Part shown: piece by piece, positions 23,956 through 35,165 of the stretch
Layout of the letters: every line of letters starts with the position of its first letter
How positions within the stretch are numbered: the stretch's first letter is position 1
DNA from: Lycorma delicatula
Lineage: Eukaryota > Arthropoda > Insecta > Hemiptera > Fulgoridae
Direction of reading: 5' to 3'
Assembly (NCBI RefSeq): GCF_047948215.1
Contig: NC_134456.1
Coordinates: 62,019,529-62,083,528 of the forward strand
Length of the DNA: 64,000 nucleotides
Program-made: the position numbers and the translations under genes
The notes under the pieces: generated by a model
Told to the model about the DNA's origin: nothing
The model's input: only the letters and a program-made list of their open reading frames with translations
Database searches by the model: none

Positions 23956-25175
23956 GTTCAAAATTCCCTCCTTCATAATATTCACAGCACTCTGCTGACG
24001 TAAAATATTTATGGTGGCTTTCCGTAACATCTCAGGATCGTTTCGTATAAATTCAATAGCATTTTGTATTTTAATGAGTAATTCTTCTTCAGTATTACTT
24101 TTCGTTGGTATACTGTCGTTTTCATACGGTTCCAAATGAAGTAATCTTGTAGCGTTAAGTCAGGAGATCGTATTGGCCATTTGATTAGTCCACCACGTCC
24201 AATCCCTGTTTAAGAAATTAGCGTTCAAGTGTTTTCTAACTACTAAAGAAAAATATAGCGTTACACCAACGCGCTGAAAAATCATTTGCAATCTAATTTG
24301 TAAAGGTACAACCTCCAAAAGAGCCGCCAAATTATTTTTCAAGAAATGAACGTATGCACCTCTTTTAACGTTTTAATTGAAAACAAATGGTCCCAGAGTT
24401 TTGTCATAAATAATACCATACCACACGTTAATGTGAAATCAATGTTGGAAACTAGGATTGTCTTCGCTAGATAAATAACTATTTTTAGAAATGAAGATTC
24501 CGTTTCTTGTAAAAGTGGCTTAATCAGTAAATAAAATTGGATTTATCTTATTAACGTTGTCTAGGAGTCAATGACGTAATCTGTGGCGGCTAATTTTGAA
24601 TCTTCTTCAGGCAGAGAGGATAAAGATTTTCTTTCCGTAGGATGCGTTACAGTTCCAAATAACTTATAATTTATAAGTTACAAGTTATTATAATAACTTT
24701 TAACAATAACTTATTTACTTAACTTATAACTTAATAAGTTACTATTAGTTATTATTGATAAGTTATAAGTCTTAGGATGCGTTACACTTTGTATTTTGAC
24801 GAACCAGTGCGACATGAAATTAACCTTGTACTAGTTGCTGGGGTACGCTGAATATGCTGAATTACACGATATATATCATTAACACGATGATTTACTTGGC
24901 GTTCAACAAAAAAAAAAAAAAAAAACATGTAAGAAATGACCCTGTCGTTCGTAAAGCTGATGTATAGAAGAAAAAATTTTCGTTTTTGGAATCCGCCTTT
25001 CAGGAAATTTCTTCTGATATTCACGTCGAGCAGCTGCAGAAATTCCTTTACAAAATCCATAAACAAAAATTATACCGGCAAATTCCTCGTTAGAAAATTG
25101 AAACAGCATTTTTACACTACGATATGATAACACTACACTTCTTTTACCTGTATAATTTGTGACAAACAGATTCAA
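23956..25175 (-). pseudogene. DUF4817 / DDE-superfamily transposase (dead)
   Basis: It would cut and paste its own element in the nucleus. Reading the reverse strand: an N-terminal DUF4817-like segment (FSNEEFAGIIFVYGFCKGIS, then RREYQKKFPERRIP) at 25100-24985; a helix-turn-helix region with VERQVNHRVND and QRTPATSTRLIS; then RILRKENLYPLCLKKIQ; FTD followed by a stop where Glu is expected; MIFQRVGVTLYFSLVVRKHL, where the expected Asp of the second catalytic position is Val; and WIGRGGLIKWPIRSPDLTLQ with DYF (third acidic site kept). By my count about 41 residues separate the second and third sites, which suggests a DD41D-like arrangement. It carries several frameshifts, an A tract at 24909-24927 and a palindromic insertion. 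It cannot be active. Confidence 0.8.
24638..24786. repeat. 121-bp palindrome-rich insertion between 14-bp direct repeats
   Basis: The 14-bp word taggatgcgttaca occurs exactly at 24638-24651 and 24773-24786. Between them lie 121 bases made of taacttata / tataagtta words in both orientations. Removing the insert and one repeat restores the transposase reading RILRKEN across the site, so it is an insertion into the transposase. The duplication length is unusual for a MITE; repair-derived filler is an alternative. Confidence 0.75.
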
Positions 25176-25391
25176 ACGAAGTACACAATTTTCATTGTTG
25201 ACCAGCGGTTACTGTTGCCATCCTATACAATAAATTTTTTTTAAATATTTCTAAAGTAACATGCATTTTAATCTATTTTTTTACGAAATTACTTCGTATT
25301 ATTTGTGTAAATTTTTTTTTAATATAAATTATGTATTTCTTTTAAAATTATTTTCAGTAATTAGCATTTTTGTTTTTAAAAGGAATATTTA

Positions 25392-25899
25392 TTAGGTGCA
25401 TAAAAAATAATACGAATTTCTGTCTATTTTCGTCTATTTTACTTCAATAAAAAACCGATTTTTAAAACTTTTTATTCACTATTTATTAGCCATTTACATA
25501 TTCTCAGAATTAAATTCCCTACAAATTTTCTTGCTAATTTGTCACTTATCAAAGCTATTGTACTATAAAACTTGTTTTTCGAAACAAAATTTTGTGTTTT
25601 ACGTTGGATATCATAAGAACTACTTGAGATAAAGTTCTGGGACTTGTTTTATCCTATTTCTTAGCTCAAATTACACAAGAAACCACCAAATTTGCTCCTT
25701 AATTTGAGTACCAAAAATTACATTAGGACTTCCTTTTTATAAAAAGATAAACATTTCTCCTTTTTATCCAGGAGAAATTTTTCGCTAGCCGTAACTCGAA
25801 AATAAAACGTTTCTAGATTTATGTTTAAATAAACATTTTTCATTATTTTCACCAGTAGAACATATACTGAAAGTTTCTTCGTTTCTTCGTGAGACACTA
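25392..25899. repeat. Right terminal inverted repeat of the 23-kb transposon
   Basis: The inverted partner of 23339-23870. It ends with cttcgtttcttcgtgagaca. Confidence 0.8.
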
Positions 25900-28144
25900 T
25901 GTATTTATAATTATTTTATTCCTATTTTTTTCAGTAATTTATTCCTAAAATATAAAATCTGGAATCCCAGCTATTATTCTTACTTCATTATATTTTCAAA
26001 TAATATTTACAGCTTTAAGCGGCTTTTGAAATTACCACCTGCTAAAATTTCTCTTGTTACAACGTGACATTGAGCAAAAAATTAAATTTTAGGCTTAAAA
26101 CACAAATTCATGAAAATTATGCCAATATCCTTAGAGCTTTTTTAATTTGACATGTAATCTGAAGCACCAATTTAGTAAGGAGTGTGTATTACCAGATTAG
26201 AATTTCAGCGTTGTCGATAAATCTCTTTTCTTGCTAGATTAATAACGGACAAACATCATAAGACTTTCTTTTATTCTTTTTCTATTAATGAAATAATATG
26301 TTTATCTTATTTAAACAATTATTTCGGTTATCTAAATTATAAGTATTTGGACTATGATTTTTTTTCCAGCTTTCTATTTTTTCATTATATATATATTTTT
26401 CCTTTATATCTTCATTTTAATCTTTTTATACATTATATTGTAGTGAGTGACTTAAGCCAAGTTAATATACCACATTCTATACAAACATGAAACTAAGAAC
26501 ACTGGGCATGGCTATTAAGTCGATGAGTGCTTAAAGTATTAAGTCGTTCAATAACTTATGAACTGCTGAAATCCACCAATAAATTGTTGTCAGGTTGGTA
26601 TCCATTTGTAAAAATTCCTCCTTAAACTCAGAAAAATTTCAGTAAATAGCAATAAATAAAATACTAGATAGAGAGTTACACACTTTTATATGGCAATTCA
26701 TAATTAATTTGGTATTTTTATGAAGTCTTCATATTTTTATTATATGTTTTATTTCTGTTATTCTCTTATCTCTCTCTCTCTCTTTCTTTCTCTTACTTAC
26801 ACACGCACACGCAAACACATGCACATATATCTCTTTCTTTTTAATGAATCAATTAATTTTGTTAACTAATATGTTTATGTCCAAAGAGATTAACAAATTT
26901 TCCACTTTTATTTTCGTGATAGGCATGAACTTATTTTTAATTTTTTTTTTTTTTTAACCTTAATCTACATACTTCTTATATAAAGAAAGAATATATAATT
27001 ACATTATAACTTTATCTAATAATAAGTTATTTCTTTTTTTACTTAGTAATACACTTAGTTTTAATTATAATCTCCTGTTATTACTATCATTATTTCACAT
27101 TAAAATGGTTAACTTCATATCGCAAAATATTTTTAATAATTTAAAATTTTATGATTGAATTCAGTAAATCAATCAACGTTTATTTTTATTTTTTCACTTG
27201 CTTTATATGAATAAAATAAATATATTTAAATAAAATTACATTTTTAAGGTTAATGATTATTCTATTCGTCTACTATATATATAGAGAATAGCTGCATTAA
27301 TTTTTATTTTATCAGTTTTAATTATTGATCTACTATTTTCACAGTAAATAAGCTTTTACATTTGTATTATGGTATTTTCCTTCCTATTATATTAAATTGT
27401 TAAGAGATTTCATAATGCAAAAAATGTCAAATATCTTTTTGCCGGTATTATTAAACTTTCTTTATAATATTAAGAAAAAAAAATTAAAATAATAATAAAG
27501 TTTACACTGATTTTTGAAACAGTATTTCAATTCTTGGATAAATTTTAATATTAATAATTTTAAGCATTAATAATTTATTAATGAAGTTTTTATATCAAAG
27601 TTTACTTTAAATATAGACATTATCATAATTAAATTTTAATCGTATCCACAAGTAATTTTACGAAAAAATTTCCATTCGTAGACACGCTAATAATATACCA
27701 GTGACGTAAACTGAATTTAACGCTTTTCATAAGTTTCTGAAAAATTTATTTTTTATATAATGACCAAATTACCTTAATAAATCTTTTTTTTATAAGATTT
27801 TTATTTTCTGATGCTATTTCATATTCCCAGTTATTAATAATTGAACAACTTTTACAATTAGAAACAAATATTTTTGCGTGAATTTAGGTAATAAATAATT
27901 ATTCTTAAACCGTAAAGCAATATATAATATGATAAAAATATTTAAATAAAATTCAATCGCTTACGTAATTGCTAGGTGATTTGTTCCAACACTTTTACTT
28001 TTTCTCTTAATGTAGATCAAAGATAATATTTTGATAAGATATACAACTTTTAGTATTAACTGTGGTTATGTTTTTATGACGTCAGTAGTCCTAAAAATGT
28101 ATCTAGATGATTTTTTTGCTAGAAGGAAAGACGTAAGAATTATA
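25900..28144. other. AT-rich spacer, nothing recognised
   Basis: Only simple repeats stand out, including a TC tract at 26768-26792 followed by a degenerate CA tract. No gene is seen. Confidence 0.45.
26768..26825. repeat. TC then CA simple repeat
   Basis: Repeated tc units followed by cttactt and interrupted ca units. Confidence 0.75.
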
Positions 28145-28146
28145 GT

Positions 28147-28177
<31 letters not shown>
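28145..28177. repeat. GT microsatellite
   Basis: About 16 GT units with one interruption (gtgtgtgagtgtg). Confidence 0.85.
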
Positions 28178-28263
28178 CATGTTTAAAAAAAAGACCGAAG
28201 GCATCAGAATTTATATAAGACACAACATTTACTATAACAGTGTAAACATTGATTTAACTTTTA

Positions 28264-28524
28264 GTGCGAACGAATGAAACACCTGGTACCAAAATAAATT
28301 ATTCTTTTTTTTCATTATATGTTTTGTTTGCCGGTACGCAATATAGTACTCCACTCTCATCAGAGCTTATAACAGTAAAAGGCTGTGGATGTGATTCACA
28401 TTCTGTTAATTCGACCTGGCTTGAAATAGCTAACGATATCAAAGCAGGCCACTTGCAACGAACGACTTTCAAGCGAATGGCAAATTGCCTAGACATGGCG
28501 GTCACAGACCTACACCACGACTAA
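28264..28524 (+). other. Unidentified GC-richer segment, open on both strands
   Basis: The plus strand is open for 86 codons after an acceptor-like tttaacttttag, with a Cys/His-containing patch (ITVKGCGCDSHSVNSTWLEI). The reverse strand is also open for 68 codons over the same stretch. Neither frame resembles a family I know. It could be a fragment of an exon, of a repeat or of retroposed RNA. It stands out only because the surrounding DNA is far more AT-rich. Confidence 0.25.
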
Positions 28525-28826
28525 ACCTTCTACCTTAAGTAATTACAATAATTATCTTGACTGTTTGGCTACCTCGATTTGCCAATTAAATTTATCCTTA
28601 TCCTAAAAATTTCGCATATGAGATTTGCAGTGGTCACAAAATCAAAAGTATTCTTTTTTTTTACGAGTTATACCAAAATCTACTATAAGTTCAGAACAAT
28701 ATAACCATGTCTGAAAATCTAAAGATTAAAAAAACTTTCTTGAAAATGGACGGTGTTTTGGCGAAAAGGGTAAAAAAAAAAAATTTCTGAAACCTCTACT
28801 ATTAAGCCCCTACACGGGGAGTACAA

Positions 28827-28854
28827 TATATATATATATATATAATATATGTGT

Positions 28855-28941
<87 letters not shown>

Positions 28942-28944
28942 TGT
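28827..28944. repeat. AT/GT compound microsatellite
   Basis: An AT tract (28827-28850) passes directly into about 45 GT units with one interruption (gtat), ending near 28944. It is the longest simple repeat in the window and probably highly length-variable. Confidence 0.92.
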
Positions 28945-29869
28945 TTTGGAGGAGATAAGTTTATCAGCGTGGAGTAATCACTTTCAGACTGATTTTGTGT
29001 TTTACTTCAATGTATTATTGTAATTATAATTTGATATGTTTTTGATATAATGTATAAATGGCAGTTGATAATTTGAGTCTTAAAATTAGAAAAAGTAATA
29101 TATTTTTAATACGAGTAGTTTCCTGAAAATTACTTTTAGAAGTATCCGCATAAAAAAATGTTACTTCATACATTATTGCTTTTTCAGCATTGTATATTCT
29201 ATTTCGAAAAAATCAATCTCAAGATTTATCATTTTTGTGGAATATTAAGAAATAATAGATATTTTTATTTTTTATATATATATATTTTTAAATATAATGC
29301 AAAAACTAATAAGTGACTTCCGTTTATTTGAATTACTGGGTAACAGAACCAGTTGCTTAAACAGACTAACCGAATCAAGTTGAAAACTATCAGTTAAATT
29401 ATATAACACAGCAAAATAAATTTTCCTATTACAGGAATTATGCTTTCCTATATCGAATTACATTTTTAATAAGTCTAGACTACAAAATTTAAATATAACC
29501 AACAAAATAACTCTTAGTTATTTTGTTGGTTATATTGATAAACTTGGCAACAACTTTTATCTGCTGCAATACTGAGCTGCATTAGATAATTAGAGTATAA
29601 TCAAATACCAAAAAACAATGTAAGAAGAGGAAATGAGAAGAATGATAATCCAAGTAATAGGAGAGGGAATGATGCTAACATTGATAATGTAACAAAAACA
29701 AAATGTATTCTTTTCAATAGATTATTATATAGGTTGTCAAAAATTGTTTTCCTGATGAGGGGAGGAATAATTTACGGACAGAGTGTTTGGCTCGATACCA
29801 AGTTCCACAAGATCTTGTTAATGAGCGTATGTATACCTGTGCCCTACCAACCAAACCTTTACCTGACCA
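28945..29869. other. AT-rich spacer with a perfect hairpin
   Basis: No gene. The hairpin at 29492-29536 is listed separately. The part from 29714 to 29869 is GC-richer and adjoins the 3' end of the LINE remnant, so it may belong to it. Confidence 0.4.
29492..29536. repeat. Perfect 21-bp inverted repeat, 3-nt loop
   Basis: The left arm aatataaccaacaaaataac plus t (29492-29512) and the right arm (29516-29536) are exact reverse complements around the loop ctt. An uninterrupted stem of this length could form a cruciform or a small RNA hairpin. Confidence 0.9.
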
Positions 29870-30925
29870 ACTCCCCTCCCTGAGCCGGACCCGCAATTAA
29901 GCATAACACAACCCCGGGAGGTGCCATCAAGCATGAAAACTTCGGCATGACAGCTCGGCTTGCCAGTTAGATCTTGCTTTTGTGCTCTGCCTCTAACCTC
30001 CAGAGCGAGGTCACCAGGCCTACCTACGTCTTTCCTGGTCCCCCCACCCCAGAAGCCGGGATTCGATCTTACTGCCCGCCTCTAATCAGCCCCTCAGAGA
30101 GGAAACCAACCGGGTCTCCATCTTAACAGTACTGCAGGAGGGTGACAGTGTCGCCGTGCCTCATCATCGTCGACCATCCAGGCAAGCCCAGACGAACGAT
30201 GACTACGCACAAGGGTGTCCGTCATCCCCTCACCACCCGATAATTCTGTCTGAGAACTGAATTTACGAACTCCGAACTGCAGTAAAGTTGCAGGTGTTAG
30301 TCAACATCCACCTTATAAAATTATCGGGATCGATTTATCCTGCAACAGCCGTACAGTTTAGTCTGTTCTCCTCCCACCTGTAGCAGTGAAAGATGACATG
30401 TTCTGGATCATCAGGCTAATCGCAGTAAGGGCAGTTCGGGTCATCCACCCTCCTCCTTCCAAACAGATAAGCCAAAAGTTCAGCTCACCAAACCTCCTTC
30501 CGACCCGCGGTCCGATCTCTGTGATCAGTGTGTGCGTTTAACGTCCCTTATCAGACGTGTCCCATTGTTCCTGCCAGGTTATTAGCATTTCTTCCCGTGC
30601 TACGTCCCGTCACACTCCATCTCTGATCTTTCTACGTAAACCAGCCAGTTGTTGTAGCGGTGTGATCCCTGTGACCACAAGGATCGGCTCGGTGGACACG
30701 GATGAATATGACGACACTATTTTGAGTGAAATTCCCCGTTTCACCCCTTCTAAAGGGGCCGATTTTGGTGTTTGGCTAATGTCCTGTCCCACACCGGGAA
30801 GCCATACGTCAAAACCGAATTTATCACGTGTGTATACAGCCTCCGTTTTGAGGCATGTGGTCTTGCAGTGTTGTCAAGGAATCTACCCAAGTTTTTCACC
30901 ATCTGGTGAAATAAGGTTGTAAAAA
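29870..30925 (-). pseudogene. R1/I-group LINE ORF2 C-terminus and 3'UTR (dead)
   Basis: The reverse strand encodes the last part of a non-LTR retrotransposon polymerase. First comes VLTYGFPVWDRTL, typical of the R1/LOA/I thumb region. Then follow KRGISLKIVSSYSSVSTEPI and VVTGITPLQQLAGLRRK. After several stops and frameshifts come NCPYC and a PEHVIFHC-like segment, the C-terminal Cys/His cluster. A GC-rich 3'UTR follows and ends near ttgcgggtccggctcaggga, which resembles the 3' end of the element at 42 kb. ORF1, endonuclease and RT catalytic core are missing, so this is a 5'-truncated dead copy. The clade within the R1/I/Jockey group is not resolved by eye. Confidence 0.7.
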
Positions 30926-31439
30926 TATTGGGATGAGTTAACATTACATTAAAACCTATTATTAAAAAGAATGATGTAGAATCAAAGGATACTGACACAA
31001 CTGAGATTTTTAAGTTTAAAGAGAATTTTTAAAGTTTATAAAGGCAATGAAGTAATTCAACAGATTCCTAAAGATGTTGAAAGAATCGTAGTTTTTTTAA
31101 TGACGTGAAGTTTTATATAAATAAACCCACAATAAACAAACTATGGCGATGATTAAGAAAGATAAATTCTAATGCTAGTACCGTGTCAAAGGAAATTCAT
31201 ATTGAATTGCATGCTTTAATTGAAGAAACACAAAAATGTTTTATCAATTTTACCTTAATTAAACTTGTGATCGTCTATAGAATAAATTTAGTTCAAATAC
31301 CTCGGACGGTTAGATGCTTAAGCAATATTTAAAATTAGAATACTTAGAAAAAAGGTGTTCAAAGATCTTTTTTTTAATTATATTTTTATTTCTACCTAAA
31401 TTTGGAACTGCACAAAAATTAACCGTTTAATTAGGTGTG
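30926..31439. other. AT-rich segment between two LINE-like pieces
   Basis: AT-rich and unrecognised. It separates the LINE C-terminus from the 5'UTR-like block, so the two pieces are probably separate insertions or one LINE with a large replacement. Confidence 0.4.
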
Positions 31440-32050
31440 GATCAGTGGTTAGGAAATTGTAGGCCGAAGAAGAAAGAAGAGGTCAACAAAAGAAAAAAGT
31501 AGACCCACAACGCGACCCGCCACTATGGATTGGAATCCGGTAGAAGAGCCCAGCTCTTAATTCAGAATTTATAAATTAAGCAGAATAATAGCGTGAAGGG
31601 CAGCCACAAAAGAAGATGAAGATCTGCAACCCTTTTACCCTCCATCCTAAAAACTTACAATCTAATTCAGTCAGCATATGCGACTCCCTCCGGAGAAGGG
31701 GGCGCATTACTCCCTTAAAATAACTAGGGCCCCGTTTTGGCGTATTCCTGCTAGCCCATAAGGTGGTAGAACCGAAAGGACTTCAGTAGACGGACTGAAG
31801 GGGAATCACGCCAGGAGCACCAGGCTCAATTATCTCCCACGGTCAGACACAGTAAACAATTTAAAAGGATGGTCCATACGGATAGCCAAATCCGTCCGTA
31901 AATAAAACTTGAAACCCATAACCGACACTAAATAACCCGTGAAATACAGCAGCAAGGGACATTGTCCAGGCTCTGCGATTTGTAGGGAGAAATGTTGAAA
32001 CTCCCGCCATTCTTGTGTTCCATTCCGTTCCAGGCAGTGGTTGGTGAAGT
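31440..32050 (-). mobile_element. LINE 5'UTR-like fragment, second copy
   Basis: GC-richer DNA on the reverse strand. The stretch 31813-31741 reads ggcgtgattccccttcagtc to aggaatacgcc, matching 3308-3387. Downstream on the same strand are cgccccc-rich and tagtggcgggtcgcgttgtg segments without coding frames. Its role as a LINE leader is inferred from composition and from the LINE C-terminus on the same strand 0.5 kb further. Confidence 0.4.
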
Positions 32051-34349
32051 CGTTGCTATAATTATTTGTCTACCTCCAACATCGTAATTATATTACAAGC
32101 ATAAAACTAAGAACAATAGGAAAATTTAAGAATTTAATTTAAATCTGTTGTAGCGTTAGTTAACGATTGTCAGTTGCAGCTAGAAAATGGAATAACATTC
32201 TAATAAAATATATTTTGGATTTTGCATTTCAAATCAAAAATAAATTTTCAGAAAATGTTATTTATTCAATTTAATCCAAGTAATAGCAGGAATTTATTAC
32301 GTCTTGTTTTCTCATTTTTTTATCATTTATATAAAAAATGAAATACTGCATACTGGTTTACATACTGACTGACGTCTACTCTCACGAGATATTTTTACAA
32401 AATCTAATACTAATATCTGTATATTAGAACTTAGTGTACGAATATTTGAAAATATTAGTTAAAAATAATTAAATATTTATTCATATTTTAAGACCGTTAC
32501 ACGGCTATTAACTGAGTTAATAGCTAATGTACATGATAGCTATAATAATAATACTATTATCAATAATTTAATTTAGCTATAATATACATTATAGATACAT
32601 TAGCTGAATTAATAGCTAATAGGTTGATGTCTTTACCTAACAACCGTAATTTTTTGTAATTAACTGCATTGCCTCAGGAATTATTAAACGGAGACTAAAT
32701 GAGGCCAGTTGTAAAATTTTAATTGTGCTTATCGGTAATTGTTACAGAAATATTAAAATATATATAATTATTTAAAAAAATTTGTTAAGTTCAGTCTGGT
32801 GTCATTAGAACACGTAAGTAAATAACCAACGTTAAAGATAACTGTATAAATTAGCCAGGTCTTTAATATTGGATAATAAAAATAGGCTAAATAAATTTCT
32901 CTGTTTATCAATTGCATAAATATGGATTAATTATTATCAATAGGCTTTTTAAATAAAATCTCAACCAGAAAAACCCTTTCAGAAACTGTTTATTAAAAGG
33001 AAAAACCCATAATTACATCAGAAATTCAATTTTATACAATATCTTTGGTATACATAAAGAATTAATAAAAAATTGTACTTCCACTTATGAAATTAATAAA
33101 AAAAATAACACATCGTTATGAACAAAAAAAATTGAATATAAAATGTTGGCTTACAGTTCTGTCTCTTTGGATATATCATTCTAAAATGGGAATCTTGCTT
33201 AGGAGTAAGTGATGATTCTATAAGGACGCTTATTTATACAGTATACAAAAAAGGCTGTGTGAGGAACTGACTGCGCTGTAAACAGTTTTTAGTTAATAAT
33301 TAAATTTTGGTCCGGTCAGCTTGAAGCGTTCTGATTCTACAACAGTAAAGAATATCAAATAAAGGAGAGGTATATAAAAGCCTGAGAACAGATTTAGATT
33401 CTTTCCTTTGCTGTGATGTAAAAGGATAAATTTAACAATGCTACGTATCTAAAAGGTTCGGTTTTTGTTAAAGTAATCCTACTTTAGCACTTAAAAAATA
33501 CTACGTAGACTGGTCATTTAACCTTTTCTAAGTTCTTTATTTAAGTTAAATTACGTTTTATTAAAAAAGTTTTATTTAAGAAAGGCAGATAACACGAATT
33601 TTTATCCTTAATAGAAATATACCATATCATAATAGAGATTAGTAAGTAAATTTATTATAATATTACGTAAATAAATGCTGTTTGATGGTCTCTTATTTTC
33701 GTAGAGTAATGAATTTTTACTATCATTGAAAATAAAATTTAGTAACTATCTAAATAGTACTTAATAGGAATAATTTTTAAAACTTAATTTGAAAAATGTA
33801 TTACCAATTTCAAAGCAGTCTTGAGCCATGCCCGATTTCTCTGCGTTTCTTTATTTCTTTACATATCTTTACCAAATCCTTTTTTATTCTAATTATCTCA
33901 GAAGTGCTGTTTTCAATAATAAAAATATGATAAACAAGCTCTAAAAACGAATCATAATGAGCAATTAATCGATTATAATCATTATTTTTCTAATTAATAT
34001 AAATACACATATGCATCCGTAATTATTTAAAATAATGTAATTTATTAAAAGATACTGCTAATGCTACTTAATGCATTGAAATTCTTTAACTTAATTTTTT
34101 AAATATTAAAAAATTAACCTTAAAATTCAATTGCTTCATTAAAATTAAATTGTATAAGGCGTTCCTAAGGAACTCCCAAAATAAGTAATTCATAATAATA
34201 GTTGTAAGTAATTTTAAAGTCCAATATTAAGTCTTAAAGTCTAATTTTAAATCTTTAATAATATTTCCGCCAACACTTCATAGTCCACAAAAACCAAATA
34301 TTAATAAATAAAAAATAAAAACCAAAAAGGCAAATAAAAAACAATACCA
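32051..34349. other. AT-rich spacer with small inverted repeats
   Basis: No gene. The palindrome ctattaactgagttaatag lies at 32505-32523, and a related tacattagctgaattaatag segment about 100 bp further forms an imperfect fold-back. Nothing else is recognised. Confidence 0.45.
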
Positions 34350-35165
34350 CTAGATTTGGCGTTGTAATGCGGTAGCTCCTAAGTCGAACACATGACGTTT
34401 CAATCTTCGTACGTCACTGCTGTTATCGAGCAGATTGATTGCAAAGTGGTTGACATGATTTTCAAGTCGTTGCTGGTATTTAACACTGCGCTGTCGCGCA
34501 ACCTCACGAACCGTTGGAAGTTCTAGATATTCGTGAATTTCATCATTCCGCGAGAACCATAGTGCCTCTACAATTGCCCTCGTTACTTTCTTTTTAACCA
34601 TTGTATGATTTCTATTTTACTATTACTTGCTCGCCATGCACCTTCCTACATCACCGACGTTAGAAAGTATGCTTCGTAGTCAATAGCCTCAGGGGTATCA
34701 AGCGGAAATGAGTCAGTCATTTTCTCCTCGATCCAGTCCTAATAAGATAATCCACCGGGTTGGTCTAGTGGTGAACGCGTCTTCCCAAATCAGCTGATTT
34801 GGAAGTCGAGAGTTCCAGCGTTCAAGTCCTAGTAAAGTCAGTTATTTTTACACAGATTTGAATACTAAATCGTGGATACCGGTGTTTTTTGGTGGTTGGG
34901 TTTCAATTAACCACACATCTCAGGAATGGTCGAACTGAGACTGTACAAGATTACACTTCATTTGCACTCATACGTACCATCCTCATTCATACTCTGAAGT
35001 ATTATCTGAAAGGTTATTACCGGAGGCTAAACAGGAAAAAGAAAGAAAGTCCTCATAAGATACTCAATCTGTACGTTCCGTATGCAGGGCAGGCCTCCTT
35101 TTCCTCCTTAGCACCGCCGTGCTCACTGTAAGTAAAACGGGCGAGTGGTCCTACGTTGAATCATA
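34350..35165 (-). pseudogene. Jockey-like LINE ORF2 remnant, internally deleted and split by a SINE
   Basis: On the reverse strand the endonuclease end is visible as DHSPVLLTVSTAVLRRKRRP (catalytic His of the SDH-type motif), then HTERTD and a stop in place of Trp. After a SINE-B insertion come DWIEEKMTDSFPLDTPEAID and YEAYFLTSVM. The sequence then jumps directly to SNSKIEIIQW, followed by ALWFSRNDEIHEYLELPTVR and LLDNSSDVRRLKRHVFDL, the C-terminal part of a Jockey-clade reverse transcriptase. The whole palm with the catalytic Asp pair is deleted. The frame is otherwise well kept. A close relative with a different internal deletion lies at 58-60 kb. Confidence 0.85.
34750..35047 (+). mobile_element. 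SINE-B, copy 5 (full length)
   Basis: A complete copy: A box ggtctagtgg, palindrome ccaaatcagctgatttgg, B box gttcaagtcc, body, tail cggaggctaaacaggaaaaa. It is flanked by agtcctaataagata (34735-34749) and agtcctcataagata (35048-35062), a 15-bp target duplication with one difference. It interrupts the Jockey ORF2 remnant, so it is younger than that element. Confidence 0.95.

Larger units (their letters stand above)
23339..25899 (-). mobile_element. DNA transposon with ~0.5-kb terminal inverted repeats (IS630-Tc1-mariner-like, DUF4817 transposase)
   Basis: The left arm (23339-23870) and the reverse complement of the right arm (25392-25899) align end to end, with many shared words: tctattggtga / tctactggtga, aataatgaaaaa-gtttat, ggtggtttctt-tgtaatttga, aaaaacaagtt, tttaattctgag/a and gttttttattgaag. 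Between them, on the reverse strand, lies a decayed DUF4817 plus DDE transposase. Long arms of this size are unusual for mariner-type elements. The arms have diverged and the transposase is dead, so the copy is old. Exact ends and the target duplication are not resolved. Confidence 0.8.

Noticed and set aside
34660..34749. Independent coding exon (SFPLDTPEAIDYEAYFL)
   Set aside because: It joins across the SINE-B to the endonuclease-linker of the Jockey ORF2 remnant.
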